This document shows positions 37,556-48,860 of a stretch of 64,000 bases of DNA, one piece after another. The stretch covers positions 2,438,033-2,502,032 of the forward strand of contig VXAY01007012.1 of NCBI GenBank assembly GCA_013399855.1, written 5' to 3'. Position 1 is the first letter of the stretch. Each line of letters begins with the position of its first letter. Origin of the DNA: Oxyruncus cristatus. Lineage: Eukaryota; Chordata; Aves; Passeriformes; Cotingidae. Below the pieces are notes generated by a model. That model had not been told where the DNA came from. It searched no databases and saw nothing but the letters and a program-made list of their open reading frames with translations. Made by a program: the position numbers and the translations under genes.

Positions 37556-38270
37556 AGGGCAGAGGATGGATCACATCCAGGCTGGAAGGCGCCTCAGGAG
37601 GTCTCCAGTCCAACCTGCTGTTCAATGCAGGCTCTGCCCAGAGATCAGACCAGGTTGTTCGTCCACTCAGGCCTTGAAAATTTCCAAGGATGGAAACTGC
37701 ACAACCTCCATGGCAACCTTCTTCAAGGATTGTTTCTCATGGGAAAAACCTTTTCCTTATTTTCAGTTGTAAGTGCTTTCATGTCAACTTTTATGCCTGT
37801 CTCACATCCTCTCCCCTCTCATGAATGTGAAGAGCGTGTTTCCACCTTCTCAATAACCTCCTTGTTGGCATGGCAATGCTGTTGTTAGGTCCCTCCATGT
37901 TTTCTCATCTCCAGCCTCAATAAGCTCATTTCTCTCATCCTCTCCTTTCAGGGCAGGTTTTCCAGCTCCTGGCCAATCTTTTCACCTTCCCTGAACCTGT
38001 TCTTGTTGATCAACAACATTTTTGTTCTAAGGAGCCTAAAACTGGGCTCATTATCTAGATATGGCCTAGCAATGGAGTTCAAGAGGATCACCTTCCCCTC
38101 AATCCACTGGCAGTGCCCCTGTTTGTATGGCTGGGGGCGTTGTTGGTGTCTCCCTGCCTGGGCACACTGGTGGCTCATGTGAGGATGCCCAGGTACTCTT
38201 CAGGAGAGTTGTTCCCCAGCCAACCAGTCCTCAGCGTGAATCATTCCAAAAATCCAGTCCTGCACCTTTG
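37556..38270 (-). mobile_element. Old, long CR1 LINE fragment (~700 bp)
   Basis: The antisense 3' part shows GGCTGGAAGGCGCCTCAGG, AGGTCTCCAGTCCAACC, CTTGAAAATTTCCAAGGATG and CAACCTCCATGGCAACC. Further on, CTCATTATCTAGATATGGCC and GGGCACACTGGTGGCTCATG mark the interior. Many substitutions separate it from the younger copies, so it is probably one of the oldest CR1 insertions in the window. Exact ends are uncertain. Confidence 0.82.
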
Positions 38271-39218
38271 ATTTCACCCTTGGAGACAGTATCCATTCAC
38301 CCAACACTTTTAGGCCTTGTTGGACCTCATCGTCACCAGCCATCGGTGATTTTTACACGACCCAGGACAGGTGGGTCTCACTGCCCACACTGACTCCCAC
38401 CACCACCCCTCATGGGGAACCCAACACGAGCATCAAGTGCCGAGTTCACCACAGCTGCAAAATCCCAGCTTTCTGAATGCTACAGCCAGAAAACTGAACT
38501 GCTTTTCAGGCATCTAAGCTGGCAACAACCTCTCAAAGTGGGGCTGCATATCAGTGTAGGACACAGACAACCACAGCCTTCACAGATGTCAAACTCAAAC
38601 GGGAACCAGCATCGCTCCATCACGAGTCAGTGAAGCACCCGGACTCCTGCTGATTTAGGAAGCTGTGAGGAGAGGCCAGGATGAACAAGCCCCTCTTGCA
38701 GAAACCATCTTCCCAGCAGGAGCCAGAGCCTCTACAGCCTGTTTCCAGAGCAGTCAAGTCCACTTGCCAAACAGTTGGGGGGAAAAAAAAATAAAATAAT
38801 AAAATTCAAAAAGAGCCCTGACTGTTTCAAGGCAGCGGAGGGAAGGAGAAGGAAGCAGAGTCTCCCTGCTGACATTCACACAGAGCTGTCAGCAGCAGGA
38901 TACCCTCCAGGGAATATCAAAACTGAGTGGGGCTTCTTGTTTTGTGTGTATTCAGAAACCCCCTTGCCTGGAGAAACAGTGAGGATCTGCCTGTGCCTTG
39001 TAGGTACCATGAGACTGCCACCCTGGCCATGGTGAACTCAGGGTGCCACAGGAGCTCCAGCTCCTCGGGTGGGAGGTGAGCTGTCAGGAGAAAAGGGGGA
39101 TACTCCTTCTCCACGTGGGTACATCATGGTATTACCAACCCACTCAGAACTCTGCTGCCTGTGGGTTTCTTCCCACCTTTTGAACCCCTTTACCCTGCTC
39201 AGACTTTTTGCATGAAAA

Positions 39219-39372
39219 ACACAATAGTTCGGGTTGGAAGGGACCTTAAAGACCATCTTGTTCCAACCCCCCTGCCACGGGCAGAGACACCTTCCACTAA
39301 GATCAGGTTGCTCAAAGCCCCATCCAGCTCAACCTTGAACACTTCCAGGGATGGGGAAGCCACAACTTGGCA
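39219..39372 (-). mobile_element. CR1 LINE 3' fragment
   Basis: GTTCGGGTTGGAAGGGACC, TTAAAGACCATCTTGTTCC, CCCCCTGCCACGGGCAGAG, TTGCTCAAAGCCCCATCC and TTGAACACTTCCAGGGATGG identify an antisense CR1 3' end. Confidence 0.95.
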
Positions 39373-39528
39373 CTTGAGTGTAATCCAGCTTGGGGGAAGG
39401 ACCTCACACGCTGCCAGTCCCACCAGGATTCATCTACCTCCGGCTAAACAGTAAAAATACTGCTCTGGGAAGGGATCTCACCCCACATGTGAGGGGAAAA
39501 TGATGGTGGCAAGAGGACCTACCACAGC

Positions 39529-39885
39529 AATCACACAGAATATGCTGAGCTGGAAGGGACCCACAAGGATCATCCCCAAGTCCAACCCTTAGCCGTGCAC
39601 AGGACCATCCCCAAAACTCACACCATGTGCCTGAGAGGATCATCCAAACACTCCTTGAGCTCTGTCAGCCTTGGTGCTGTGCCCACTGCCCTGGAGAGCC
39701 TGTTCAGTGCCCAACCACCCTCTGGGGGAAGAACCTTTTCCTAATATCCAACCTACTGGTCCCCAGACTCAACTTCGGGCCATTCCCTGGGTGCTGTCCC
39801 TGGTCCCCACAGAGCAGAGATCAGTGTCTGCCCCTCACAAGGAACTGCAATTGCAGACTGCAATGAGGTCTCCCCTCGGTCAGAC
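39529..39885 (-). mobile_element. CR1 LINE fragment, X-like subfamily
   Basis: GAGCTGGAAGGGACCCACAA, GGATCATCCCCAAGTCC, GCACAGGACCATCCCC, CACCCTCTGGGGGAAGAACC and AATGAGGTCTCCCCTCGG follow the order of the X-type CR1 end in reverse complement, about 355 bases. Only ~155 bases separate it from another CR1 tail at 39219-39372. Confidence 0.94.
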
Positions 39886-42800
39886 CTGCAGGTTTGGGTG
39901 CCCTTCAGGGTTCCCTGGCTGAAGTTTCACCTTGGTTTGTGGTAGGGTGAGGACATTTTCTCCAAGCCACAGGATGACCCCGTCCATACCTGTCAGTGGT
40001 TCCCACTCCCCCTTTGAGGCAGGTGGGCTATAAACAGCACTGTAAACCCAACCAGGAGAGCTGTCAGAGACAGGGCAGCCCCAGCCACTCAGCCAGAAAC
40101 CTGCAGGAGCTCAGACTCGCACGTACTTTCCAATCCAATCATGTATTGGAGGAAGCCAACCTTCCCCAACACCACCGTGAGAGGGGCCAAAAGGAGAAGT
40201 GCAAATCCAAGCTCTCAGATCTCAAGTTCTCCCTGTGGCATTTTGCCTCTGGATCCAAGGAAAGCTGGGTCTCGAGTGTTCAGGGTAGTCCAGAGGGTTG
40301 TTTGTGGAGCTGGTCAATACTGAGAATTTTCTACTAAATGGAGTTGATACCTGGTGGAAGTGCTGGCCAGATTCCAGAGCTGTCTGATCCGAGTGAAAAC
40401 CCTCACCCCACAATGGCAAGTCCAAATCTAAAAAGCCCTTCAAAGTCCACAAACTGATGGGATTTGATGAAAAATGAAATCCAGGCCACAGAGTGAAAGT
40501 GTTGGTTTTTGAGCCAAGGTTCTATCTCTGCAAGGAATTTAGCATAGGAAAGGCTTTGAGTGAAATATTTGGATGGAATAAATAAACCTTATTTCTTCTG
40601 GGGAAGTTTCAAATAAATGGAAATTTCTACTGCTCCATTTTCAAATAAACATTTCAAAATGGTCCAAGAGCTTTGTTTTGTTGGAAGTGCAATTCCTAGG
40701 GCTGTTCCCAGGTTGACATTTGTAAGCTCAACTCGCCCTTTACACCCGCATCTACACACAGAATAATTGCAGGTGAGTTGTATTTCTTTGACTGGAAATG
40801 ATCTACACAAAAGCAGTGACCCATAAATTAAATGCCTAGGGAAGGAATGCAAGGAATATGGAATCCTGCTATGCTCCCTTAGTGATGACAGGTATTAGTG
40901 GCACATGATTGGGCCAGACACACCAGGAAAAAAAACCAAAACATCCAAACCAAGCATAAAAAACCGTGCAAAACATCTCCATGGGTGCACCTCTGCTGTC
41001 CTCCTGCCACTGGAGTGAAGAGCCAAGCGTGTAACGAGAGATTGAGCAAAGTAAAAAAATCAAAAGCCAGTGGATTTTGGCACCTGGCTGTTTTACAGCA
41101 GAGTGGTTTGCAGGAAGGACGTACCCGGGAATAACTCCTGCGCTGTTTGCAGGGAGACAACCCGGACATTCGTTCAACTCGAGTGGGGTTTTTCGTACCT
41201 CCTGCAAGGGATCACCAAAAATTCCCAGGGGTGAATTTCAGCCATGGGCGTTGTCCCAAGCACTCGAGTACGTAGGAATCCACTTCCAAGGAAGCCCATC
41301 AGGCACCTGGATTATACTAAAGCTGTGGCAGCTCTTATTGACACGGCGCAGACACCATGGACCAGCCAGCACAGGAGGTAATTACAGATACTGGGTTCAA
41401 ACCAAAGCACTGGGAGATTAAATATTTCTCATTAAACAATACCACAACATCTTTAATGCCCACAAGTGGTCAGGAGCTGGTTTTCCATCTCGCTTGTTAA
41501 GCTGTTTGATATGATCGTACGTCTCACAACACTTAGCGCATTAATCCTCTAAAACAATCCTTGAGCAAGGAAAATATTCCCTATCATTTGCAGGAGAGAA
41601 AACGAGGAGTGAAGATACACCAGGAGTTTCTGGCAGAGCAAAGAACTTGAACCCAGGTGTCTCCCAACCCACTCCTCCCTGGGCCACCCATCTCCATCCC
41701 CCCTCCTTTAACCCGAGGGCAGAAGGTCTCCATACATTAGATATGGACAGGGGGGGATTTTTCTTTTCCGTAGCTCTGCATTCTTACACTATTTATTTCC
41801 TCCTTCTGCAGGGCCAGGCTGGGCTGTGGACGAGCCAGCAGAACTGGAGGGAATGTTTCTCCAGCACGTTATTCCTGATGGGCTGCACAGGCAGCTTTGT
41901 GAACGAGCAAGGGTTGCAAAATGCATTTTTGCCTGGGGCAGTGAAATCGCTGGGGCCAAGCATGTCACTGGGTTTCACTCACACTTTCCCTGCCCTATCT
42001 CTGCCTTGGTTTTTCCCTTTTCCTTCTCCCTTTGTTGTCTTGGTTACACGGGCAGATTCCTGAGACGCTGCTAGTTCTCATTTTAATGATGTGCTCCCGC
42101 AAAGCACAATATTTGGCTTCGGTTCTGTGTGTGTGTGCCACTGGATAAACTCCTCTGCCACGTGTGGCACCTGTGTATCAACTGGCAGATATTGCTTTAT
42201 GACAGTGGGTATTTTGCAGAGAACTCACGGACCGTGTAAATCAGAATCAGATAAGCACTGCGCCACTTTGTTAGGAAAGTACACACAGGGAGGAAAACAC
42301 TGAAACTGGGCGGGGGGGAAAGAAGGAAAGTTTCTCCCAAACTGTCTTGCAGCAAGTCTTCGAACCACTGAGTAAATCCTGCGATCTTGGAGATAATCCC
42401 CTGACTCTCCTTTCATGTTATCCAAAATGTTTCACTGCAGCTTGACTGAGTAGCTGCGCTGCGCCAGAAGCAGCAGGACATTCCATGCCTGGTAGGAGCC
42501 AACAGCAGGAAAAAGAGAGAGAATTCCTGGGATTTGCCCACTGGTACCTGGAGTTTCATCTAATCCTACAAAGTTCATTCTAATTTACCACCGTTTTTTA
42601 AACAGAACACAAACATCATGCCCACGTGATGGATTATGCTGGAGCTGCAATCTCAGTGCAATATTTTCCTTGCTCCCTTTTCAACAGCAGCTGATGGATG
42701 AGCCAAGATGGAAAACAAAGCATCAGAAGGCCCATGAAGTCTTGACAGGGCCCAAGGAGCATCCGGGGAAAATCCTGAGTGCCAAACTGGCCTTTCGTAG

Positions 42801-44842
42801 CACACAAAGGAGAATCCAGGCTGGTGTTCTGAGCTCAGATACCCTCAGGAGCACTGGGGGAGGGCAACGTGTGGAGGAGAGTCAGTGATGGCACAAGTCA
42901 CAGAAAGGATGGGGTTCAACCTGCAGGAACTAAATGTTTCCAGGCGTCTGGATCAAGTGGTCCAAAACAATCCCCCGTGTTCAGGGGAGCCCCATTTTGC
43001 TTCGTGTTCTGCCTCTCTAGTGGAGATTTATTCACCCAAGAAAGGTCCCAGCCCAAGGCTCCAGCCCTGCTCCAACTCATGAACCCAAAGCAGTAACAAC
43101 CACAGGCAGAATACTCAGCACATGAGGAAAAAGGGAAAAAAGTGAAGCTTTCTCAAATTACATCAGCCACTTCAGCTCCCCTCTTCTCATTCCTTACCCT
43201 ATAAGGCTTTCCCTGCTCCCTACCACGCTCCTTAAAGCTTTCTCTCCTATTTTCCCCTATTAAAAAAAGGAATCAGATCTTGGATTCTGCAATGTGACCT
43301 GCAAAGGCAAAGAGAGCTGTGGCTGAGTTTGCTTCTCCTGGAGCCAAAGGAAAAACCAAAAGCTTGGGAGTGCAGGGAGGCAGCAGTCAGTCACTGTTAA
43401 GGTCTTTTGGATATTTAGCATTCAGATCTCCCCCCCTGCAAGAGACTGACTGGAGAACTGAACAGCTCATTATGATATCACAGATGACAGGGAAGCAAAA
43501 CCTCATTAGTCAGGGGAGGGGATTATTTTTATTAGGACCACTTAAAAAACAATTTGGCTCTTTTTCCATGTGCCTGAATAATAATAATAAAAAAACCCAA
43601 CGCATTCTCTTTTGAAAAGCACAAGCAGCCTTTCCTCAGTTGGACAAAGCCAGAGGCATTTGCCAGCCCTCCCTCAGGACAAGGAAAATGCCATCTGAAT
43701 TTACAACCCTGGTTTTCAAGTGAGGAAACAGGTAGAGGAATAAAACCAGAGATTTCAGACATTCCTTAAGAATCCATGAGCAAGCAACTCCCTTCCTTCC
43801 CCTTGTCCTCTCTGCCCACCCTTTGCACAAGGCATAGTGGGTCACCTTTTCAAAGCACCTCCCTTTGCCCAGCTTGGAAGTCTTTACTTGCAAAGGGATT
43901 CAAAGGGAGAACAACACCAACATAACCCCCAAGGCTCTGCCCAGCCTCCCTTCCCAACCTCTCACCATTGTCATGGCAAAGCCACACGGTCTCCTTGCAC
44001 ATACAATATTTTACAACCTTCCTGGGCCGAGCTTTCACACAAACATTGTCAGACTGGCACAAAGAGTCTCAAATGGGGGCAAGGTCCATCATTAGCATGA
44101 GAAGGTCACTTCTAATACCTCCTCTCCCTCTGAGAAAGCCACAGGTAGATGATTCCACCTCTCAAGCCTCTCTACTACTGCCTTACATGGCAAACTGCAG
44201 AGCTACTGCCATGCAAAGGGCATATTTCTAGTGAGAACACACAGGAAGGAACATAAATACACTCTTTATTGTATTTGAGATTATGTGGCATCAACCATAA
44301 ACATAAAGCTCATTATCCTTCAAGACACTGCTTTCTTTTGATGAAAACACTCTTCCTTCAAGCACAAGCACCAGGCCTGACATAAACAGAGCAACCACTA
44401 ATCCCATGCTGGACTCGTGGTGAAATCACAGCCCAGTCACACTGAAAGATCTCCAGAGCACGAATCCTGTTGCTTAAGCTTCAGCCACAATCAGTTTTCC
44501 TCCAGCATGCACAGATACCCTGTGACCAACTGCTTAATTACAGATGGTCTGAGCACAGACAATTCTGTTGGACTTGAATTACATCAAGTCTACCTGTGAC
44601 TGGGTGTGTGGTTTGACTTCAGAAACGTTCGTTTTCTGATGAGCAACAGTTTGGAAGAAGGATTTTTATCCTTATCTCAGATTCTCTCTATCCCTCAAGG
44701 CTGAAACGCAGCTTTTTTGCCAACCAAAACACTTTTTTATCCTCAGAACAGGAGCACCTTAACATAAAAACTGTTCCCACACTCGATGCAACACAGCAGA
44801 GCTCTGTAAGAACACGAAAATCGGAGTTAGAGGACCACATCA

Positions 44843-44853
44843 GGTCTTACCTT
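44843..44853 (-). promoter_or_regulatory. 5' splice site (donor) of the PLXNA4 exon
   Basis: On the minus strand the last codon AAG is followed by GTAAGACC, a close match to the vertebrate consensus MAG|GTRAGT. The reading frame stays open for only a few more codons beyond it, and the plexin similarity stops exactly here, which supports this exon end. Confidence 0.88.
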
Positions 44854-45033
44854 CTTGAGCTTCCCGCTCTTGGTGCCCACAAAAGCCAGGGAGTGGTTCT
44901 TGTAGACGTAGGCGATCACAGACGTCATCCTGTCTCCATCCTCGGTGAAAATGGGGAGCCCTCTCACCATGGATGATACTCCCAAGGGGGCATTCATGTC
45001 CAGGCCACAGAAATTGTCATCGATTGTTAACAG
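44851..45033 (-). CDS. PLXNA4: Internal coding exon of plexin-A4 (Sema domain part)
   Basis: The exon encodes 61 residues that read straight through in one frame, beginning [12 protein letters not shown] and ending [11 protein letters not shown]. Plexin-A proteins are single-pass neuronal receptors that, with neuropilins, bind class 3 semaphorins (and some class 6 directly) and steer axon guidance. This segment belongs to the later blades of the extracellular Sema beta-propeller. The NFCGLD motif, DRMTSV and [10 protein letters not shown] are class A plexin hallmarks. The MNAPLGVS and VRGxPxFTED stretches fit PLXNA4 better than PLXNA1, A2 or A3, as I remember those families. On the minus strand the exon is preceded by a long pyrimidine tract and TTTGCAG (45040-45034) and followed by GTAAGA (45850-type consensus; here 44850-44845). 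Both junctions lie between codons, so 183 bp is an in-frame exon. It is a partial gene: the start, the transmembrane part and the GAP domain lie outside. Assignment to class A plexin is nearly certain; the A4 paralogue is very likely. Confidence 0.93.
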
Positions 45034-45062
45034 CTGCAAACAAAAAAAAAAGAAAGAAAGAG
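45034..45062 (-). promoter_or_regulatory. 3' splice site (acceptor) of the PLXNA4 exon
   Basis: Read on the minus strand, a run dominated by T and C (CTTTCTTTC, then ten Ts) leads into GTTTGCAG, and the exon starts immediately with CTG. This is a strong vertebrate acceptor. A possible branch-point region lies within the following tens of bases upstream (around 45065-45085), but no single adenosine can be chosen from sequence alone. No earlier in-frame AG competes with it inside the tract. Confidence 0.88.
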
Positions 45063-45381
45063 GGCGTAAACAAGTGAAGTCACCCATTCTTTGGCCATTT
45101 GGGAAGTATCCACCCGTTGCATAACGGGTCTGTAATTTATGCAAGCTGACAAATCCACTGGAGGACTGCAGAAACAGAGAAGTGGAAAAAAATAATTTGC
45201 CCAAAAGTTGTGTGATGAGTTACAGGCTGAAGGAGAACTGGAAACTTGGTTTGTCTTGAATGACAGCCCAGCAGGATACATTACTTTAAGCCTTTTTCCT
45301 ACTGCTTTACCAGTCAGTTCAACCCAGTCAAGACCCAGCAAGCAAAGACAAAATCTGCTGAAAATGCCTTAAACGTATCTA

Positions 45382-45400
45382 GTTCTGTCAAAAAAAAAAA
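45382..45400. repeat. A homopolymer tract
   Basis: A run of about 18 As lies 350 bp upstream of the plexin exon in gene direction, where it reads as T on the transcript. Confidence 0.85.
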
Positions 45401-45685
45401 AAAAAAAGTATGCACGTTATTCCCATGGGATCCAGAATAAGATCCACTGAGCTGAATCTGCCCTGGCAAATAAAAAAGACCCTGCCCTGCCCTCTGGCCC
45501 GGAGGCCCAAAATAATAATCGGTGCTACAAAATCTAAATAATCCTCCCAATTCCAAGCTATTTAGGATTGCTCATGCTACATCTTGGACATTACAGTCCT
45601 CCAAGGCATGTCCAGGAATTGTCTGGGAGAGAGATGGTCAGCCCAGGCCAAATCTGCTGTAGGGGCCATAGTAAGAACTAAACAC

Positions 45686-46012
45686 TCTAAACAGAGCCCC
45701 TTCCAGTACCTAAAGGTGCTCCCAGAGAGCTGGAGAGGGACTTCGGAGCAGGAGGAACGGTTTCAAATTGACAGAGGGGAAGGTTAGATTGGATATCAGG
45801 AACAAATTTTTCCCCATGAGGGTGGGGAGGCCCTGGCACAAGTTGCCCTGAGAAGCTGTGGCTGCCCCATCCCTGGAAGTGTCCAAGGCCAGGCTGGATG
45901 GGGCTTGGACCAACCTGGTCTAGTGGAAGGTGTCCCTGCCCATGGCAGGGGGTGGAATGAGATGGTCTTTAAGGTCCCTTCCAACCCAAACCATTCTATG
46001 TTTCTATGATTA
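45686..46012 (+). mobile_element. CR1 LINE fragment, antisense to PLXNA4
   Basis: CCCCTTCCAGTACCTAAAGG, GAGCTGGAGAGGGACTT, GGTTAGATTGGATATCAGG, GGTGGGGAGGCCCTGGCAC and CCAACCCAAACCATTCTATG give a ~325-bp sense-strand CR1. It begins about 650 bp from the plexin exon and is the nearest transposon to it. Confidence 0.96.
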
Positions 46013-48039
46013 TCCATCTTAGAGGCATACTGCAATTCACTCAAAGTTCTTTGGAGATGAGGGAAGGTTTCACAGCTATTAGGGAAGCTTTCCAGCATTT
46101 GTTGCAGATACCCATGAACTCCCAACAACCAGAGGAAAACCTCTGTGCGTTAGTGCTGCTGCCTGAGCTCTGATTTGACCTGTTGTGTTTGAACTCCACG
46201 GGATTGTCATCAGGCAGATGCTCTGCTGGGATCCTCTCACGTGAAGGGACGTGGTGTCTGGATATCTCTGAGGGTGTTTCCTTGGGCTTCAGGGAGTTAC
46301 AGAAGCACAGCAGCAGCGTGGTACAGACCCCTCTTCTACCCTAAGGCACCACCAAAGTAGGTGAAGCTAATACAGGTTACACATCTCCACAGAACAAGTC
46401 AAATAAAGCTGAAGCCCCAAATATCCCAGCACACAACTGCCAAAGCAATTGGATTTTATTAACTTCTCCGGGACCACTCACAGATTTGAAGTGAAGCATC
46501 CACTTTAACTGTTTGACTGGACTAAGGCCTAGGAAGCCAATAATGGACTGTACAGGAAGGTTGCCTAATTTTGGTGTAGCGGCGATAAAGGACCATGACA
46601 GTTTTCTTTGTGTGAGCTCACATCTTCCTGGAAACATGGCCAGAATTTGTGATGCTCCATGCTTGAGTTCACCAGCAGTAAAAGCCTGATAGTTGATTCA
46701 CTTTATCCTCACCCAGCAATTACAGGCAATAATTACAGATGGTTTTTACTGAGTGGAAGAATAATGTGTCCTAAATGTGTTTATAAATACATAAAACCTA
46801 CGAGGAATTCGAAGAGCCATTAGTAAGGATCAGCTATCCTGAGCTCTGGCCTGCAGGAGTCATTAGTGTTTGTGGACTGCCCTTTCAGAGCTAAAACACC
46901 AGCTCAAAGAGCAATTACAGAGCAGATCAACGGCCCCCACCAGCAGCAGGCAGGATGCTGCTAGTCCACAATGCCAGCACAAAGTCCAAGGTAAATCTGC
47001 ATCCCAGCTTTGTCACGTAGGTCAGGATGGAAATCCATAATCAGCAGATGAAAGGAGGGATGCCGGGGAGGAAAATACACCTTCCCACAGAGCTGGTGGG
47101 AAAAGGACTCCAGATGATCCACGCAGCCTAAGTGTTTAACAGAAAGATGCATCGTGCTCGAAAGGCCTCTTAATGTCCTTCCAGCTGAAACCGTGCTGTG
47201 GATGTAAGATCTGAGAAGAATCCAAGTCTTCAAGCCAGGCACAGTTCGACCCGGCAACTCTTAAGCTCTCGAATTAGCACAATTTGTGTTTCAAGGGTAT
47301 AATAAAACTACGTAAGTGCTCGTTGTAATGGTCTGTCAAGCTGAAAAGAATCATTTCAGGCTGAAAGCAAGAAATTCCCAAGCGGCAGAAAGTGGCGAAA
47401 GGGAAGAAAGTTTTTAAGGAAAACAAGACAGCTTTCCTCACCGCCGAGAGGATGAAAAGCTTAATGGTGCCAGCAGACGCCTTACCTTGGGTGCAGTGTA
47501 CAAAGCTCCATCTCCAACGAGAGGAAATTACACTGACAAGCAGTGAAATGATCCAGATCAAGCAGAGCTGGCACTGTCAGAGGCATCCTCCTTGGAGCAG
47601 CTCAGCCTCCCACACACTCCCTTCCCCGCAGCACAGCCAAAACCAACTACTCCAGCTGAAGCACTTGAGACCAGAAAGGACCCATGCAATGGTCTGGCTG
47701 CCTTCCTACGTGATCCAGAACCTCCAGTCTCAGGCAGGAATCTCTGACAGACTCAGAAGATGCAGACCCAGAGATCCCAGCATCAAGCACAACCACCTGT
47801 GGCTGATCTGCGGCTCATCTCCCACCTGTTGAGAATTAATCAAATTGCTCCAGGTTAATTGCTCCTCCGTCAGGCTGGACCCAGCTCCAGCTGAGCTCAC
47901 AACTACCCTTAATGGGGAGCTCTCACGGGTGCCCCCCATACAGACACAAAACTGAATTTAAGCCCATTTATTTAATCCTATTCCCCTGATATTATTTACT
48001 GAAGGGCACATCCTTATAGGAAGGACTTGTAAAGAAATA

Positions 48040-48322
48040 CCGGCACGGATTTTTGGTAGGGTCTGTATCAATAGGACAAGAGGTGATGGTTTGAAGCTAA
48101 AAGAAGGTAGAGTCACATTAGATATCAAGAAGAAATTGTTTATGGTGAGGCCCTGGCACAGGCTGACCAGAGAAGCTGTGGCTGCCCCATCCCTGCAAGT
48201 GTCCAAGGCCAGGTTGGACAAGGCTTGGAGCAAGCTGGGATAAGGAAGGTGTCCCTGTGCATGGCAGGGGAATTGCACCAGGTGGTCTTCAAGGTCACTT
48301 TCAAGCCAAGTTGTTCTAGGAT
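48040..48322 (+). mobile_element. CR1 LINE fragment
   Basis: GGACAAGAGGTGATGGTTTG, GTCACATTAGATATCAAGAA, CCCTGGCACAGGCTGACC and AAGTGTCCAAGGCCAGG lead to a degraded tail ending TTGTTCTAGGATTCC. About 280 bases, sense on plus. Confidence 0.94.
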
Positions 48323-48339
48323 TCCACGTCCACTCACGT

Positions 48340-48860
48340 GCTGCTGGGTGGGTGCCAGAGCAGCAATCCCCGAGTTGCGGTTTGCCACGTGGGCAGCCCT
48401 CCCCCGGGACCAAGGAGCGAGGCCAGCGAGCCACACGCCACGCGAAAACTATTTTCGTTTAACGTATTTGGGTTATTTCCTCCGGGGATCATCTGCCAAA
48501 AAAACGCCAGCAAGCAAAACCCTACGGATAAACAGCACCCGGCTTCTGCACAGCTGTGGCTCTCAGCTGCACGCAGGCCTTTGTAAAGACAGAAATACAG
48601 TCATCTTCTGCGGCAAAGAGGAACGCGTAAGGAAGTTTGGATTTATGATGAAAGGGTCAGGAGTTGCAAGCACAGGTTTATTTTCAATTCCAGACACTCC
48701 TAGCAGCAATATAAAGTAGCCACGTTAAACTCTCTGGAGCTTCTCTGCTCGGCAATTTCGCGTTAACGACTTTCCAGAATGAAAGAGGAGGTGAGGACAT
48801 GAATTCACTCTGCTTCGAACGCTGCTGCCACACCGGCTGGGATAGCAGGGAGGGGCGAAG
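48340..48860. promoter_or_regulatory. CpG-rich patch upstream of the exon
   Basis: Between 48365 and 48505 I count about 13 CpGs, with CCCGAG, TTGCGG, CACGTG, CCCGGG, CACGCGAAAA and TTTCGTTTAACG in close succession. A further group lies at 48720-48850 (TTTCGCGTTAACG, TTCGAACGC, ACCGGC). This is well above the surrounding intron. It lies about 3.3 kb upstream of the plexin exon in gene direction, adjoining a CR1 copy. There is no recognised exon, so it may be a regulatory element, a weak CpG island or chance. Confidence 0.45.

Larger units (their letters stand above)
1..44850 (-). other. PLXNA4: PLXNA4 intron downstream of the exon (partial)
   Basis: At least 44.8 kb separates this exon from the next one, which is not in the window: no reading frame on the minus strand continues the Sema domain. 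The stretch holds most of the CR1 fragments, the inverted duplication at 13980-18615, the CATC array, the G/T-rich tract and a CpG-rich patch at 28490-29150. Outside those features (for example 1-3980, 4410-7450, 20000-22900, 30000-35400, 40000-44800) I see only unique non-coding sequence with no recognisable gene, RNA gene or further repeat family. Confidence 0.78.

Noticed and set aside
1..44850. Search for the next PLXNA4 exon downstream
   Set aside because: No minus-strand frame continues the Sema domain after KLKK, so the next exon must lie outside the window, or be too short for me to recognise.
48225..48719. A 164-codon plus-strand frame over the CpG-rich patch
   Set aside because: It starts inside a CR1 fragment and stays open largely because of the GC/CpG-rich sequence, with no domain.
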